A stretch of DNA of 64,000 nucleotides, taken from assembly GCF_001676785.2 (NCBI RefSeq), contig NZ_CP015910.2:2418001-2482000 (forward strand). Reading direction: 5' to 3'. A program made the translations under genes and the position numbers. The notes beneath the pieces are model-generated. The model worked only from the letters and a program-made list of their open reading frames with translations. It did not search any database and was not told the origin of the DNA. Each line of letters starts with the position of its first letter. Within the stretch, counting starts at the first letter, position 1. This stretch comes from Brachyspira hyodysenteriae ATCC 27164 (GTDB taxonomy: Bacteria > Spirochaetota > Brachyspiria > Brachyspirales > Brachyspiraceae). Below, in pieces: positions 39,258 through 48,837 of the stretch.

Positions 39258-41195
39258 TTATTGTTGCTCTGTTAAACTTTCTATTCTATCTTTTACTCTG
39301 TTTTCATCATAATCAAATTCTTTTTTATATGATGATATTGATTTTCTATAATACTTAAGAGCATTTTTATAATCATTTTTTGCATAGTAGGCATCAGCAA
39401 TATGAGCATATATCTCAGCTTTAGAATCATCATCTACATATAAAGCTGCTTTTAATAATGTTTTTAAAGCATTATCATAATCGCCTTTCTTATAGTAAGC
39501 AAAACCTAAAGTATCTATATAATGAGGAGACTCAGGTTCTAATTTAACAGCATTCTTAGAAAGAGATATAGCTTTATCCAAATCACTTCCTAATGAAACT
39601 AATGCCCAAGATAAACTATTAATATTTTCAGCAGAACTTGGATCTTGAGAATATTTATAATTAGCATATAGCAATGCTGAGTTTGTATTATTCAATGCTA
39701 ATGATGTTATATAAGGAATATTTATTCTATAATCATTAGTGTTTGATTTATTATTACTAAAATATTCAAAGTCCTCATCTAAATATTTATTAGCATTAAC
39801 TTCATCATTATTTATTAATGCAGCATAAGCTTTTAAATAACTGTAAGAATATTTTTCTTTTTCATATTTTTCAATAGCACTTATAGCAAGTTCGCTTTCA
39901 CCTATATCGCTTGCTGTTAATACTAATGATACTAATTCATTTTCTTTTATACTTTTATTATTCAAAGATAAATACTTATTTAGCATCTCTTTTGATGAAT
40001 TGAAATCATTTTGATTTTTAAACTCCAAAGCAGCCTGCAAATATAAATTATTAAATTTTCCGCTATTATCATAGCTAATTAAATTATCTATATGTTTAGG
40101 TAAGGCATCTATATTTTTAATCATTAAATAAAATGATATTATATCCATCTCTGAATTCATTTTATTTTCTTCATTTCCTACCTCAGAAATCATTTTATAA
40201 TAAGCCTGTATAATATCCAAATCTATTTCTCTTCTGTCTAAATCAGTTTCAATGATGTTAAGAGCATTGCTGTATCCTGAAGTTTTTGCTTCTGAAATGA
40301 TAGACAATATCTTAGGAGTATTAGGATTTGAACTGTCTATTTCATTAAATAAACCATCATCATATTTATCAGACATAAAACTTAAATACGCACTCAAAAA
40401 TAAGCCGTCTTCTATATTTATACTATTAGAATAAGCTTCATTATATTTTTCTAAAGCCTGATAACTTTTTACTATTCCATAAGAAGCTGTATATTTATCT
40501 GCCGGAGATAATTGAACATTCTCTAATTTTTTAAATCTATTTACAGCACTAGAAAATCTGCTTAAATAAAATTCACTCATACCATAATAAAAATTATAAT
40601 AGCTTAAATAATTGTTATTATTACTTGGCTTTTTAGTTTCATCTACTTTAGAAAAATAATGTATAGCTTTATTAAGTTCTTTGCTTTGATAGTATGTATA
40701 ACCTAATAATATCAAAACTTCATTATTGGAATTATCTATTTCATAAGCAGCTTCTAAATAATATCTTGCTTTATCAATATTATTCATAATAAAAATATTT
40801 CTTTCAGCAGCTTTAAACAATATATCAATATCTTCAGGAGAATCAAAAACTAATGAATCATAAATTTTTGAACTCTCATAATATTCTCCCAAAGCCTCAT
40901 GTGTTTCAGCTAATGTTATATATATCTCTTTATTTTGTACATATTTTACAATTTCCTGAAGTATTACTTTGGCACTTTCCAAATCTTTTACTGTTTGTTC
41001 TGTTACAGTTTTACTAGCTAATGCACGTTCTTTATAATATAAAGCCAAGCTATAAGCAGCTTTTGCCTCTTCTTCATTTTTTATATACTGAGAATCCTTA
41101 AATACATCTTCATTTTCTTTATTTGACTGCGGAAATAAATTAAAGGCACCGAATATAAAAATTGCTAATACAATACAAATTTTTCTGATAAACAT
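39258..41195 (-). CDS. Exported tetratricopeptide-repeat protein
   Basis: 645 residues with a signal peptide (about 1-22, 'FGAFNLFPQS') and TPR units along the chain. Clear ones are 'YITLAETHEALGEYYESSKI', 'EVLILLGYTYYQSKELNKAI' and near the C-terminus 'PHYIDTLGFAYYKKGDYDNA' and 'AEIYAHIADAYYAKNDYKNA'. It is a periplasmic scaffold, possibly in outer-membrane assembly given the LolA-like neighbour 49 nt downstream. That link is inference. Confidence 0.8.
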   Translation of the reverse strand: MFIRKICIVLAIFIFGAFNLFPQSNKENEDVFKDSQYIKNEEEAKAAYSLALYYKERALASKTVTEQTVKDLESAKVILQEIVKYVQNKEIYITLAETHEALGEYYESSKIYDSLVFDSPEDIDILFKAAERNIFIMNNIDKARYYLEAAYEIDNSNNEVLILLGYTYYQSKELNKAIHYFSKVDETKKPSNNNNYLSYYNFYYGMSEFYLSRFSSAVNRFKKLENVQLSPADKYTASYGIVKSYQALEKYNEAYSNSINIEDGLFLSAYLSFMSDKYDDGLFNEIDSSNPNTPKILSIISEAKTSGYSNALNIIETDLDRREIDLDIIQAYYKMISEVGNEENKMNSEMDIISFYLMIKNIDALPKHIDNLISYDNSGKFNNLYLQAALEFKNQNDFNSSKEMLNKYLSLNNKSIKENELVSLVLTASDIGESELAISAIEKYEKEKYSYSYLKAYAALINNDEVNANKYLDEDFEYFSNNKSNTNDYRINIPYITSLALNNTNSALLYANYKYSQDPSSAENINSLSWALVSLGSDLDKAISLSKNAVKLEPESPHYIDTLGFAYYKKGDYDNALKTLLKAALYVDDDSKAEIYAHIADAYYAKNDYKNALKYYRKSISSYKKEFDYDENRVKDRIESLTEQQ

Positions 41196-41287
41196 ATTAA
41201 ATACAGCTCCGTACTTTAAAGTTTACATAATTTTAATATATATCAATACAAAAAACAAGACTTTAAATTTGAAATATGATATTTTAT

Positions 41288-42289
41288 TTACTCATTATTT
41301 GAAGGAGTTTCAGATTCATTTTGTCCCAGATCTTTTGTAAATGCTTTTTCTAATAAGTCTTCCAATTTCTTATTAGTATAAAAATCAGCCTTCACTTTTG
41401 CAACTATTTCTAAAGTATTTTTTCTAGGAATTTTTACAGTTTCACCCATAAATATATTATAATTGCTTTTCATAAGCTTGATAGTTTCATAGCCCATAAG
41501 TACAGCAACCAAACAAAAATGTCTGTAGCCTGATGCTTTTTTATCTATATCCATAATATATTCTATAGAATTTCTAAACTCGCTCATTGCTGATTCTACC
41601 ATTTTTATTAAAATTTCCATAGATTTATCCATATAAGCACCATCTTCAAAATATGGAGCAGGATTTTCATTTTCAAATAAACTTATAGGCCAAAAAACTC
41701 TTTTCTCCCCATAATCTAATTTTGCATCTTTAATAATATTGACTTTTTGCAAAAATCTTCCCAAGCTCTTAGCCTTCTCTCTATCCAACTCTATATTATC
41801 TAAAATCTTTGCAAGTTCAGTAAGATAAAGTCCTACAGTACCAGCTACATAATAACAATAATCATCTAAATCCTCAAAGGTTGATATAGTATGATCCTGA
41901 TAATAAATCATACCATAACCCATTTCTCTTAAATATGATATAGATATATTCTTTATTTCTGGTTTGAAGGTGAAAAAAGATTTTACTACAACATCTATAT
42001 TTTCTATTAAAACCTTATCATTTTCATTTATAGAATGCTGTATAACTACATTTTTAAAATTTTCTAAATTATCAAGATTTTCTGTTTTTAAAATATTTAT
42101 AAAAGCTGTTATTAATGTATCTTTATCCTCTGCATTATGACTTGAATCTTCTATAGTATCTATTATCCTTGCAAGCAAATACTGAACTTCTACCTTATTT
42201 TTTTTATTCTTATCAAGTAATGGTATAGTTAAAGCAAAACTTCTTGAAACTAAATCTAGTAAATATTTCGTATTAATTTTTGTTGCCAT
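41288..42289 (-). CDS. Squalene/phytoene synthase family, eukaryote-type squalene synthase-like
   Basis: 333 residues. 'VSRSFALTIPLL' (14-25) and the first Asp-rich motif 'DTIED' (44-48) match squalene synthase; so does 'YCYYVAGTVGLYLTEL' (144-159). The second motif 'FLQKVNIIKDAKLD' (179-192) with 'RVFWP' after it closely follows animal, plant and fungal enzymes (FLQKTNIIRDYLED...FWP), not the bacterial HpnD form. It would condense two farnesyl diphosphates. The C-terminal membrane helix of eukaryotic enzymes is missing. Its start overlaps the ispF stop by 17 nt, and a farnesyl diphosphate synthase-type gene lies at 49.9 kb. Product and later pathway unknown. Confidence 0.82.
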   Translation of the reverse strand: MATKINTKYLLDLVSRSFALTIPLLDKNKKNKVEVQYLLARIIDTIEDSSHNAEDKDTLITAFINILKTENLDNLENFKNVVIQHSINENDKVLIENIDVVVKSFFTFKPEIKNISISYLREMGYGMIYYQDHTISTFEDLDDYCYYVAGTVGLYLTELAKILDNIELDREKAKSLGRFLQKVNIIKDAKLDYGEKRVFWPISLFENENPAPYFEDGAYMDKSMEILIKMVESAMSEFRNSIEYIMDIDKKASGYRHFCLVAVLMGYETIKLMKSNYNIFMGETVKIPRKNTLEIVAKVKADFYTNKKLEDLLEKAFTKDLGQNESETPSNNE

Positions 42290-42782
42290 ATATTTTCCCT
42301 AAGTTTTTATTTTGTTTTTTTAGTAAAGATACACAATGAACTGCTATGCCTTCTCCTCTGCCTATAGAATCCATTTTTTCATTAGTTTTAGCTTTTATAG
42401 AAACATTTTCTATATCAGTTTTAAGAATTTTGGATAGATTTTCTCTCATAGTGTCTATATAATTTCTTAATTTTGGTTTTTCTAATATAATTGTAATATC
42501 AGTATTTGATATTTCATAATTTTTTTCTTCCATAATTGAAACTGTTTTTTCCAACAATACTATAGAAGAAATATCCTTATATTTTGAATCATTATCAGGA
42601 AAATGACTTCCTATATCTCCCAATGCTAAAGCTCCTAATATAGAATCTATTAAGGCATGTATAACAGCATCTGCATCTGAATGCCCTTTTAATCCCAATT
42701 CATAAGGAATCTCTATTCCTGACAATATCAATTTACGATTCTCAGCAAATGCATGTGAATCGTATCCATAACCTATTCTCAT
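42273..42782 (-). CDS. ispF: 2-C-methyl-D-erythritol 2,4-cyclodiphosphate synthase
   Basis: 169 residues. The N-terminus 'MRIGYGYDSHAF' carries the zinc ligands D8 and H10, 'LKGHSDADAVIHALIDSILG' the third zinc His, and 'GDIGSHFPDND' the substrate loop. The C-terminal 'SIKAKTNEKMDSIGRGEGIA' is the characteristic CDP-binding segment. It makes MEcPP in the non-mevalonate pathway. It is the first gene of a two-gene unit with the squalene synthase-like gene, whose start lies within its 3' end, so early and late isoprenoid steps are coupled here. Confidence 0.96.
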   Translation of the reverse strand: MRIGYGYDSHAFAENRKLILSGIEIPYELGLKGHSDADAVIHALIDSILGALALGDIGSHFPDNDSKYKDISSIVLLEKTVSIMEEKNYEISNTDITIILEKPKLRNYIDTMRENLSKILKTDIENVSIKAKTNEKMDSIGRGEGIAVHCVSLLKKQNKNLGKIYGNKN

Positions 42783-42979
42783 TTAATAATATCCTAAATT
42801 ATACTATTTAAATTATACTAAAATAGATTAATTTGTCAAATTATTTTATACAGTACTATTATAATACTTATTCATTAAATGTACAGAAATTTTAAATAAA
42901 TAATAAGTATTATTTGTATAATAAAATATATTCTATACCTATATGTAAAACAAAAAGAATTAAAATTTACATATACTGG

Positions 42980-43007
42980 TTGAATGAACAGAAAAAATTT
43001 ATATAAT
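42980..43007 (+). promoter_or_regulatory. Sigma-70 type promoter for the symporter gene
   Basis: TTGAAT (42980-42985), 16-nt spacer, TATAAT (43002-43007); leader of about 33 nt with a TGGAGAAAG site before ATG 43047. Confidence 0.65.
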
Positions 43008-43046
43008 ACTATACATAGAAAAATATAAAATATATGGAGAAAGAAA

Positions 43047-44228
43047 ATGAAAAAAATAGGTCTCTTACCCAGAATTATTATAGGTATCATTTTGGGTATA
43101 TTAGTTGGTATGTTTCTTCCTGCTCCTGTAGTAAGAATTTTTGTAACTATAAGCAGCATATTCAGTTTATTCTTAAATTTCATTATACCGCTTATGATAG
43201 TGGCTTTTATTGGTTATGGTATTGCAAATCTAACAGAAGGCGCAACTAAATTAATAGGAATTACAGTTGTTATATCTTACGGATCTACTTTACTCGCTGG
43301 AAGTATAGCATTTTTAGTAGCTTCTAATCTTTTCCCTACACTTTTAGGTGCTTCAGCTTTAAGCAGTGTAAAAATTGAATCTGGTTTGGATAGTTATTTC
43401 ACTATACCACTTAAACCATTATTTGATGTTACATCAGCTGTAGTATTTGCTTTCATTTTGGGTATTGGTATAACAATGTTAAGACCAAAAAAGCAAGGTG
43501 AGGAATTATTTTCTATAGTAAGAGACTCTGAAGAAGTTATACAGGCAATTTTAAAAAATATAATAATTCCAATACTTCCTTTACATATTTTAGGTACATT
43601 TGCTAATTTAGCTTATGCAGGAAGCATACAGCATATACTTATAATATTTGGTAAAGTATTTGCTGTTGTTATTACTCTTCATATACTTTATATTACTGCT
43701 TTATTTATAATATCTGGAGTTATAGCTAAGAAGTCTCCTATAATGCTTATTAAAAATCAGATCCCTCCATACTTTACTGCTGTAGGTACTCAAAGCAGTG
43801 CAGCAACTATACCTGTTAGCTTAATAGCTGCTGAAAGAAATGGAGTATCTGAACAAATAAGAAAATTTGTAATACCTCTTTGTGCTACTATACACTTAGC
43901 AGGTTCTATGATTACATTAACTTGCTGTTCTACTGCTGTTATATTAATTTTAGGACAAAATCCTACTTACAGCTCTATACTTCCTTTCATACTTATGTTG
44001 GGAATAGCTATGGTGGCTGCTCCTGGTGCTCCTGGCGGTGCTGTTATGAGTGCTTTGCCTTTCTTCTATATGATTGGAATAACAGGAGAAGAATTACAAG
44101 GTTTAATGATAGCATTATACTTAACTCAAGACTCTTTCGGTACTGCTGCTAATGTATCTGGAGATAATGCTATAGCTGTATTTGTTGATTGGTTCTATCA
44201 AACTAGAATAAAAAAAGATGCTGCTTGA
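43047..44228 (+). CDS. Dicarboxylate/amino acid:cation symporter (DAACS family)
   Basis: 393 residues with about eight transmembrane helices and two re-entrant loops. The first loop shows the serine-rich 'GTQSSAATIPVSLIAAER', and the last helices show 'TQDSFGTAANVSGDNAIAVF' with the conserved Asp and Asn that bind substrate and sodium. 'LNFIIPLMIVAFIGYGIANL' matches the N-terminal part of this family. It imports a C4-dicarboxylate, glutamate/aspartate or serine with Na+ or H+; the sequence alone does not settle which. It stands alone, closed by a strong terminator. Confidence 0.88.
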   Translation: MKKIGLLPRIIIGIILGILVGMFLPAPVVRIFVTISSIFSLFLNFIIPLMIVAFIGYGIANLTEGATKLIGITVVISYGSTLLAGSIAFLVASNLFPTLLGASALSSVKIESGLDSYFTIPLKPLFDVTSAVVFAFILGIGITMLRPKKQGEELFSIVRDSEEVIQAILKNIIIPILPLHILGTFANLAYAGSIQHILIIFGKVFAVVITLHILYITALFIISGVIAKKSPIMLIKNQIPPYFTAVGTQSSAATIPVSLIAAERNGVSEQIRKFVIPLCATIHLAGSMITLTCCSTAVILILGQNPTYSSILPFILMLGIAMVAAPGAPGGAVMSALPFFYMIGITGEELQGLMIALYLTQDSFGTAANVSGDNAIAVFVDWFYQTRIKKDAA

Positions 44229-44253
44229 TTTTATTAAATTAAAATGAGAATAT

Positions 44254-44294
44254 AAAAAAGGATAGTTCTTTATTGAGAAGCTATCCTTTTTTTA
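44254..44294 (+). terminator. Rho-independent terminator after the symporter gene
   Basis: Perfect 12-bp stem AAAAAAGGATAG / CTATCCTTTTTT (44254-44265, 44281-44292) with the T run built in, 25 nt after the stop codon. Confidence 0.9.
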
Positions 44295-44311
44295 TGGATT
44301 TAATTACATAT

Positions 44312-44621
44312 ACCCGCCCTTTTTCTTTACTGCTTAAATATAAATTTTAATTATTATTTTTTCTTATATCTAAATTAGAAATTTTAACACCCGCCCAAGC
44401 TTAAATTAAATTTTTAACCTATTCAACGCACGATGAATAAAATTTATTATATAGTTTACATGTTATTATTAATTCATTTATATTTATAACGCCTCTCTGC
44501 GTGCGGTTAAAAGACTATAAATCTTAATAAAATTTTGGGTGGGTGCTATAATTACAAATAAAAATAAAAAAGAAATATAATACAAAAATATCAGATGATT
44601 TAAAAAAACCTAAAGGGTGGG
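44312..44621. repeat. Nested inverted-repeat element, family 1, copy A
   Basis: Three pairs of arms are nested round one centre. Outer: ACCCGCCCTTTT (44312-44323) with AAAGGGTGGG (44612-44621). Middle: CACCCGCCCAAG (44388-44399) with TTTTGGGTGGGTG (44533-44545). Inner: AACGCACG (44425-44432) with CTGCGTGCGGTT (44497-44508). The arms are GC-rich islands in AT-rich DNA. Similar copies lie at 46069-46300 and 57788-58098, in the same orientation. No open reading frame. It fills most of the 495-nt gap after the symporter. Confidence 0.8.
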
Positions 44622-44723
44622 ATTTAAAATAAAACAAAAAAAAAATTATTTTTTATTAATACCCTATTGATGTATAATTTATTTTATAGTATTATTCTCA
44701 AAGATTATTATGAGATAAATTTT

Positions 44724-46055
44724 ATGAATATAAAAACATCAATCAATGCACTTGCAATTATCTTTATACCTATTTCTATTTTATTTATTTTGATTTCTTT
44801 AATAATGATGATAATTTCAGACTCTTCTATCATTACATTTTATCTTATGATTTTAGCTTCTATAGTTTTGATAATTAATTCTATAATGTTATTCATAAAA
44901 AATAATTATAAAATATTTATTATAATATTCTCATTAACATTTGTATTTTCATTAATAATTATATTTAGTAATATTATGTTTATTTATAATAATAGAGATG
45001 CAAATTTTAAAGAAGTTAATAATTATGTAATAGCTGATTCATATTATCCTTTTGCTGATATAAGAAACACTAATTCAAAAGTAGTAAAACTCACAAATGA
45101 ATCAATTTTAATAATAACAAATAATTTTCCAAGACTTGATGGTGAAATTGAATTTTTTCCGATTTATTCAGCATTTGCAGATGCAGTTTATAAAATCACA
45201 GTTACAAATAATAAATATACTAATATGTTTTTAAAGCAAGTTCCATTTGAGGAGTATATAATAATTAATGATAATGGAAGAATAGAAACTAATTATGACA
45301 GAGCAACAAACAGCAGCCATGATACAGCTTATGTTTTATGCTCAACAATTTATTACAACACTTATGAAAGCTTTTTATATGACAATGCTTATAAAAATCT
45401 TATAAATGGTAAAGTTGATATAGTATTTGGAAATGCCCCTTCTAATAAAGATATAGAAATGGCTAAAACTAATAATATAGATTTTATATTAATACCTATA
45501 GGAAAAGAAGCATTTGTATTTTTTGTGAACTCCCAAAACAAAGTAGATAATCTTTCAAAATATAATATAAAAGATATATACACAGGAAAAATAAAAAATT
45601 GGAGAGAAGTTGGAGGAGATAATATTAAAATAAAAGCTCATCAAATGGATAATATTGGAAAATGGCAAATTACATTTACAAACTTTATGGCTTCAATGAA
45701 TGCTGAAAATAATATAATAAAGCCCGATACAAAAATAGGATTTGATATTAATTCTGGATTTACAGAAAATGTAAAAGAATACCGTAATAGAAAAAATGCT
45801 ATAGGATATTCATTTTTATTTAATGTTCATGAAATGATAAACAACAATGAAATAAAAACTCTTTCTATAGATAATATAAAACCAAATAAAGAAAATATAC
45901 AAAATGGTTCTTATACTTTATCAAGCACATTTTATGCGGCAACAACTAAAAAAGCTTTGGAAGAAAATTCTAATGTGCAGAAATTAATAGATTTTATACT
46001 TTCAGAACAAGGTCAGTATTTAGTTGAAAAAGCAGGATACACTCCTATTAAATAA
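44724..46055 (+). CDS. Membrane protein with PstS-like substrate-binding domain
   Basis: 443 residues from ATG 44724 (GAGAT upstream; a TTG at 44667 is possible). Three transmembrane helices lie in the first 90 residues. The rest is a type II periplasmic binding domain: 'RLDGEIEFFPIYSAFADAVY', 'KVDIVFGNAPSNKDIEMAK', 'IKDIYTGKIKNWREVGGDN' and the terminal 'FILSEQGQYLVEKAGYTPIK'. These are the hallmarks of PstS-type phosphate-binding proteins. Most PstS proteins have a signal peptide instead of several helices. No pst transporter genes are adjacent. Repeat copies A and B flank the gene as direct repeats. Confidence 0.75.
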   Translation: MNIKTSINALAIIFIPISILFILISLIMMIISDSSIITFYLMILASIVLIINSIMLFIKNNYKIFIIIFSLTFVFSLIIIFSNIMFIYNNRDANFKEVNNYVIADSYYPFADIRNTNSKVVKLTNESILIITNNFPRLDGEIEFFPIYSAFADAVYKITVTNNKYTNMFLKQVPFEEYIIINDNGRIETNYDRATNSSHDTAYVLCSTIYYNTYESFLYDNAYKNLINGKVDIVFGNAPSNKDIEMAKTNNIDFILIPIGKEAFVFFVNSQNKVDNLSKYNIKDIYTGKIKNWREVGGDNIKIKAHQMDNIGKWQITFTNFMASMNAENNIIKPDTKIGFDINSGFTENVKEYRNRKNAIGYSFLFNVHEMINNNEIKTLSIDNIKPNKENIQNGSYTLSSTFYAATTKKALEENSNVQKLIDFILSEQGQYLVEKAGYTPIK

Positions 46056-46068
46056 ATTTTTATTAATA

Positions 46069-46300
46069 CCCCGCCCTTTTTCCTTACTAATTCAATATAA
46101 ATTTTAATTATTATTTTTCATTATTGCTAAAACTAGAAATTTCATACCCACCCAAGCTTTTTTTAAATTTAAAATATATTTAACGCACGGTGAACAAAAT
46201 TTTTTTAGGTAGTTTGTATGTTATTATTAATCCATTTATATTTATAGTCGGTTCTGCGTGCGGTTGAGATATTATAAATCTTAATAAAATTTTTTGTAGT
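46069..46300. repeat. Nested inverted-repeat element, family 1, copy B (3' arms degenerate)
   Basis: Starts 14 nt after the PstS-like stop codon. CCCCGCCCTTTT (46069-46080), ACCCACCCAAG (46146-46156), AACGCACGGTGAAC (46182-46195) and CTGCGTGCGGTT (46254-46265) are present, but the returning middle arm has decayed and the outer return arm is absent. The 46200-46292 part is very similar to 44440-44537 of copy A. The rest of the gap to 46480 is plain AT-rich sequence plus the LRR promoter. Confidence 0.75.
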
Positions 46301-46443
46301 ACTATAATACAATTATAAATAAAAAAATATCTTAACTTTATTTACATAAATAATACTTTATTAAAATTTTAATACACATATATTAACAAAGTAAATTTTG
46401 TTTATAAACAATGGAATTACATTAAGAATTAAATAATTTTTTA

Positions 46444-46473
46444 TTAACAACAATGATAAATAATTGTTATAAT
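46444..46473 (+). promoter_or_regulatory. Promoter abutting the LRR lipoprotein start codon
   Basis: TTAACA (46444-46449), 18-nt spacer, TATAAT (46468-46473). The ATG at 46481 follows after seven bases without a ribosome-binding site: leaderless mRNA likely. Confidence 0.5.
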
Positions 46474-46480
46474 ATTTAAT

Positions 46481-47452
46481 ATGAAAAAAATTATTTTATT
46501 AATATTTATATTATTAAATATATCATGCAGAAATACCATTACAATAGCAGAAAATAAAAAAAATATAGATAATGTAAATAATGTACATATAGAAGAAAAT
46601 GAATACTTATATGCTCTTGAAATAGATAAAGCCAATCCTCAAAATATGGAAGAAGCATTAAAAAGATATGCAGCAGATCATAATGGAAAATATAAATTAA
46701 TATTCACAGGTACATCAACAAAAAAATATGATGTTTGGACTTCAATAAGTCAAATGCTTGAAGATATTTCTTTAAAAAACATAAAAATAGAAATATCGAT
46801 TGTAAATGTAATTTTTCCAAATGGTAAAATACCTGATTTTTTATTTGGAGGAAATGCTGTAAATAAATCAATAGTAAAAATAACATTTCCAAATAGCATA
46901 ACTGAAATAGGCGAATACAGTATTTTTTGTCCAGAATTAACGGAAATAACACTTCCAAGTAATTTAAGAACAATAGGCAGAAGAGGATTAATAGGATGCG
47001 AAAGTTTAAAAATACTGAAACTTCCTAATTCATTAAAAACAATAGGAGAATTATCATTAAATGGATGCGGATTTGCCAGTATTGTAATTCCTGATTCTGT
47101 AACTTCTATAGGTAAAAGTGCTTTTGCCGATTGTGAGAATTTAGTAAATATAAAATTACCAAATAATTTAGAAACAATACCTGATAGTATGCTTGAAAGC
47201 TGCGGATCCATTAATACAATAACTATACCAGCATCTGTAAAAAAAATAGAAAATTCTGTATTTTTTTACTGCAAAAACTTTGAAAACATTAGATTTTTAA
47301 ATGGTAATCTTCAATCAATGACAGTAGGAAAAGATATATTTGCAGGCTGTCCTTTAAAAAATGTTTATATACCTAAAAACAGCAGTGCATCAGATGAAGA
47401 ATGGAGAAATACTTTAGGCATTAAATCAACTGTAAAGATTATAAGAGAATAA
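46481..47452 (+). CDS. BspA-type leucine-rich-repeat lipoprotein
   Basis: 323 residues. Lipoprotein signal 'MKKIILLIFILLNISC' (Cys16). From about residue 120 it has LRR_5 (BspA-like) repeats of roughly 23 residues: 'ITFPNSITEIGEYSIFCPEL', 'ITLPSNLRTIGRRGLIGCES', 'IVIPDSVTSIGKSAFADCEN', 'ITIPASVKKIENSVFFYCKN'. These repeats occur in surface proteins of host-associated bacteria that bind matrix proteins or other cells. The N-terminal 100 residues have no recognised domain. It is convergent with purD. Confidence 0.85.
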   Translation: MKKIILLIFILLNISCRNTITIAENKKNIDNVNNVHIEENEYLYALEIDKANPQNMEEALKRYAADHNGKYKLIFTGTSTKKYDVWTSISQMLEDISLKNIKIEISIVNVIFPNGKIPDFLFGGNAVNKSIVKITFPNSITEIGEYSIFCPELTEITLPSNLRTIGRRGLIGCESLKILKLPNSLKTIGELSLNGCGFASIVIPDSVTSIGKSAFADCENLVNIKLPNNLETIPDSMLESCGSINTITIPASVKKIENSVFFYCKNFENIRFLNGNLQSMTVGKDIFAGCPLKNVYIPKNSSASDEEWRNTLGIKSTVKIIRE

Positions 47453-47456
47453 TAAA

Positions 47457-47504
47457 TTTTAGGTTTATATTAAATATCATATCTCTTAATACAAACCTAA
47501 AATT
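47457..47504. terminator. Bidirectional hairpin between LRR gene and purD
   Basis: Inverted repeat of about 17 bp with one mismatch (47457-47473 and 47486-47502; TTTTAGGTTT / AAACCTAAAA core) between convergent genes. There is no long T tract, so termination strength is uncertain. Confidence 0.6.
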
Positions 47505-47536
47505 ATAATATATAAATTAGCAGTTCTAAAATATAT

Positions 47537-48790
47537 TTATTTTATTAAACCTATATCTTTTCTATAGTATTTATCTTTAAAATCTATCTTTTCAATATCA
47601 CTGTAGCTAAGTTTTCTTGCCTCTTCTAAACTGTCAGCAATATTAACAACATTGAGCACCCGTCCGCCGTCTGTAATTATATTTCCATTTTCATCTAATT
47701 TTGCACCTGCTATGAAACATTGGCCATTTATTTTATCTATGCCTTCTATCTTATATCCTTTATTATAGCTAGCAGGATATCCGCCTGAAGCCATTACAAC
47801 ACAACATGCATGTTTATCTTTCCATTTAATATTTAAATTTGATAATTCTCTTTTCATTGCTGATTCTATAATAGATAAATAATCAGTTTCTAATAGCTGA
47901 AGAACCGCTTGAGTTTCAGGATCTCCCATTCTAACATTATACTCAAGTAAATATACGCCTTTTTTTGTTATCATAAGTCCAAAGAATATAATACCCGCAA
48001 AAGACATTTTCTCAGCTTTTATACCTTTAAGTGTAGGCTCTAATATATCTTTAATAAATAACTCTTCTACCTCTTTTGTATAATAAGGATTTGGAGAAAT
48101 TACTCCCATTCCGCCTGTATTATTTCCAGTATCATTATCACCTACTTTTTTATGATCCTTAGCTGATATAAATGGTATTATCACATTGCTGTCAGTTACT
48201 GAAAGTATAGAAGCCTCAACACCTTCTAAAAACTCCTCAATTACAACCTCATCTCCAGCATCTTTAAAAATCTTCTTAACCATTATATCTTCTAATGCAT
48301 TTTTGGCTTCTTGTTTATCCTGACATATTAAAACACCTTTTCCTAAAGCAAGACCGCTAGCCTTTATTACTATAGGATAACCGCATTTATCTAAATATTC
48401 ATTGGCTTTATTATAATCAGTGAATAATTCATATTCAGCAGTTTTTACTCCGTACTTCTTCATAAAATCTTTAGCATATGCTTTGGAGCCTTCAAGTATT
48501 GCAGCCTGCTTATTAGGTCCGAATATTTTAAGTCCATTCTCTTCAAACTTATCAACTATTCCATGCACAAGCATCTCTTCACTTCCTACAATAGTTAAAT
48601 CAATGCTTTCTTTTTTAGCAAAATTTAAAATCTCATCTATAGTAGAAATTTTTACATTTTCACAATTTTTTTCTCTTGCTGTGCCTGCATTTCCCGGAGC
48701 ACAATAAACTTTTGAAACTCTTTCATTTTTGAGTAAATTATTACAAATGGCATGCTCTCTGGCACCAGAACCTATAACTAATATTTTCAT
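47537..48790 (-). CDS. purD: Phosphoribosylamine-glycine ligase
   Basis: 417 residues, the usual GARS length. 'MKILVIGSGAREHAI' at the N-terminus is the family signature; the ATP-grasp domain shows 'YPIVIKASGLALGKGVLI', 'DEVVIEEFLEGVEASILSVT' and 'YNVRMGDPETQAVLQLL'. It makes GAR from phosphoribosylamine, glycine and ATP, the second step of purine synthesis. No other pur gene is adjacent, so the pathway is dispersed. Confidence 0.97.
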   Translation of the reverse strand: MKILVIGSGAREHAICNNLLKNERVSKVYCAPGNAGTAREKNCENVKISTIDEILNFAKKESIDLTIVGSEEMLVHGIVDKFEENGLKIFGPNKQAAILEGSKAYAKDFMKKYGVKTAEYELFTDYNKANEYLDKCGYPIVIKASGLALGKGVLICQDKQEAKNALEDIMVKKIFKDAGDEVVIEEFLEGVEASILSVTDSNVIIPFISAKDHKKVGDNDTGNNTGGMGVISPNPYYTKEVEELFIKDILEPTLKGIKAEKMSFAGIIFFGLMITKKGVYLLEYNVRMGDPETQAVLQLLETDYLSIIESAMKRELSNLNIKWKDKHACCVVMASGGYPASYNKGYKIEGIDKINGQCFIAGAKLDENGNIITDGGRVLNVVNIADSLEEARKLSYSDIEKIDFKDKYYRKDIGLIK

Positions 48791-48837
48791 GTTTTTTTCC
48801 TTTTTAATTTATACAAAATTAATATCTATAATTTTTA

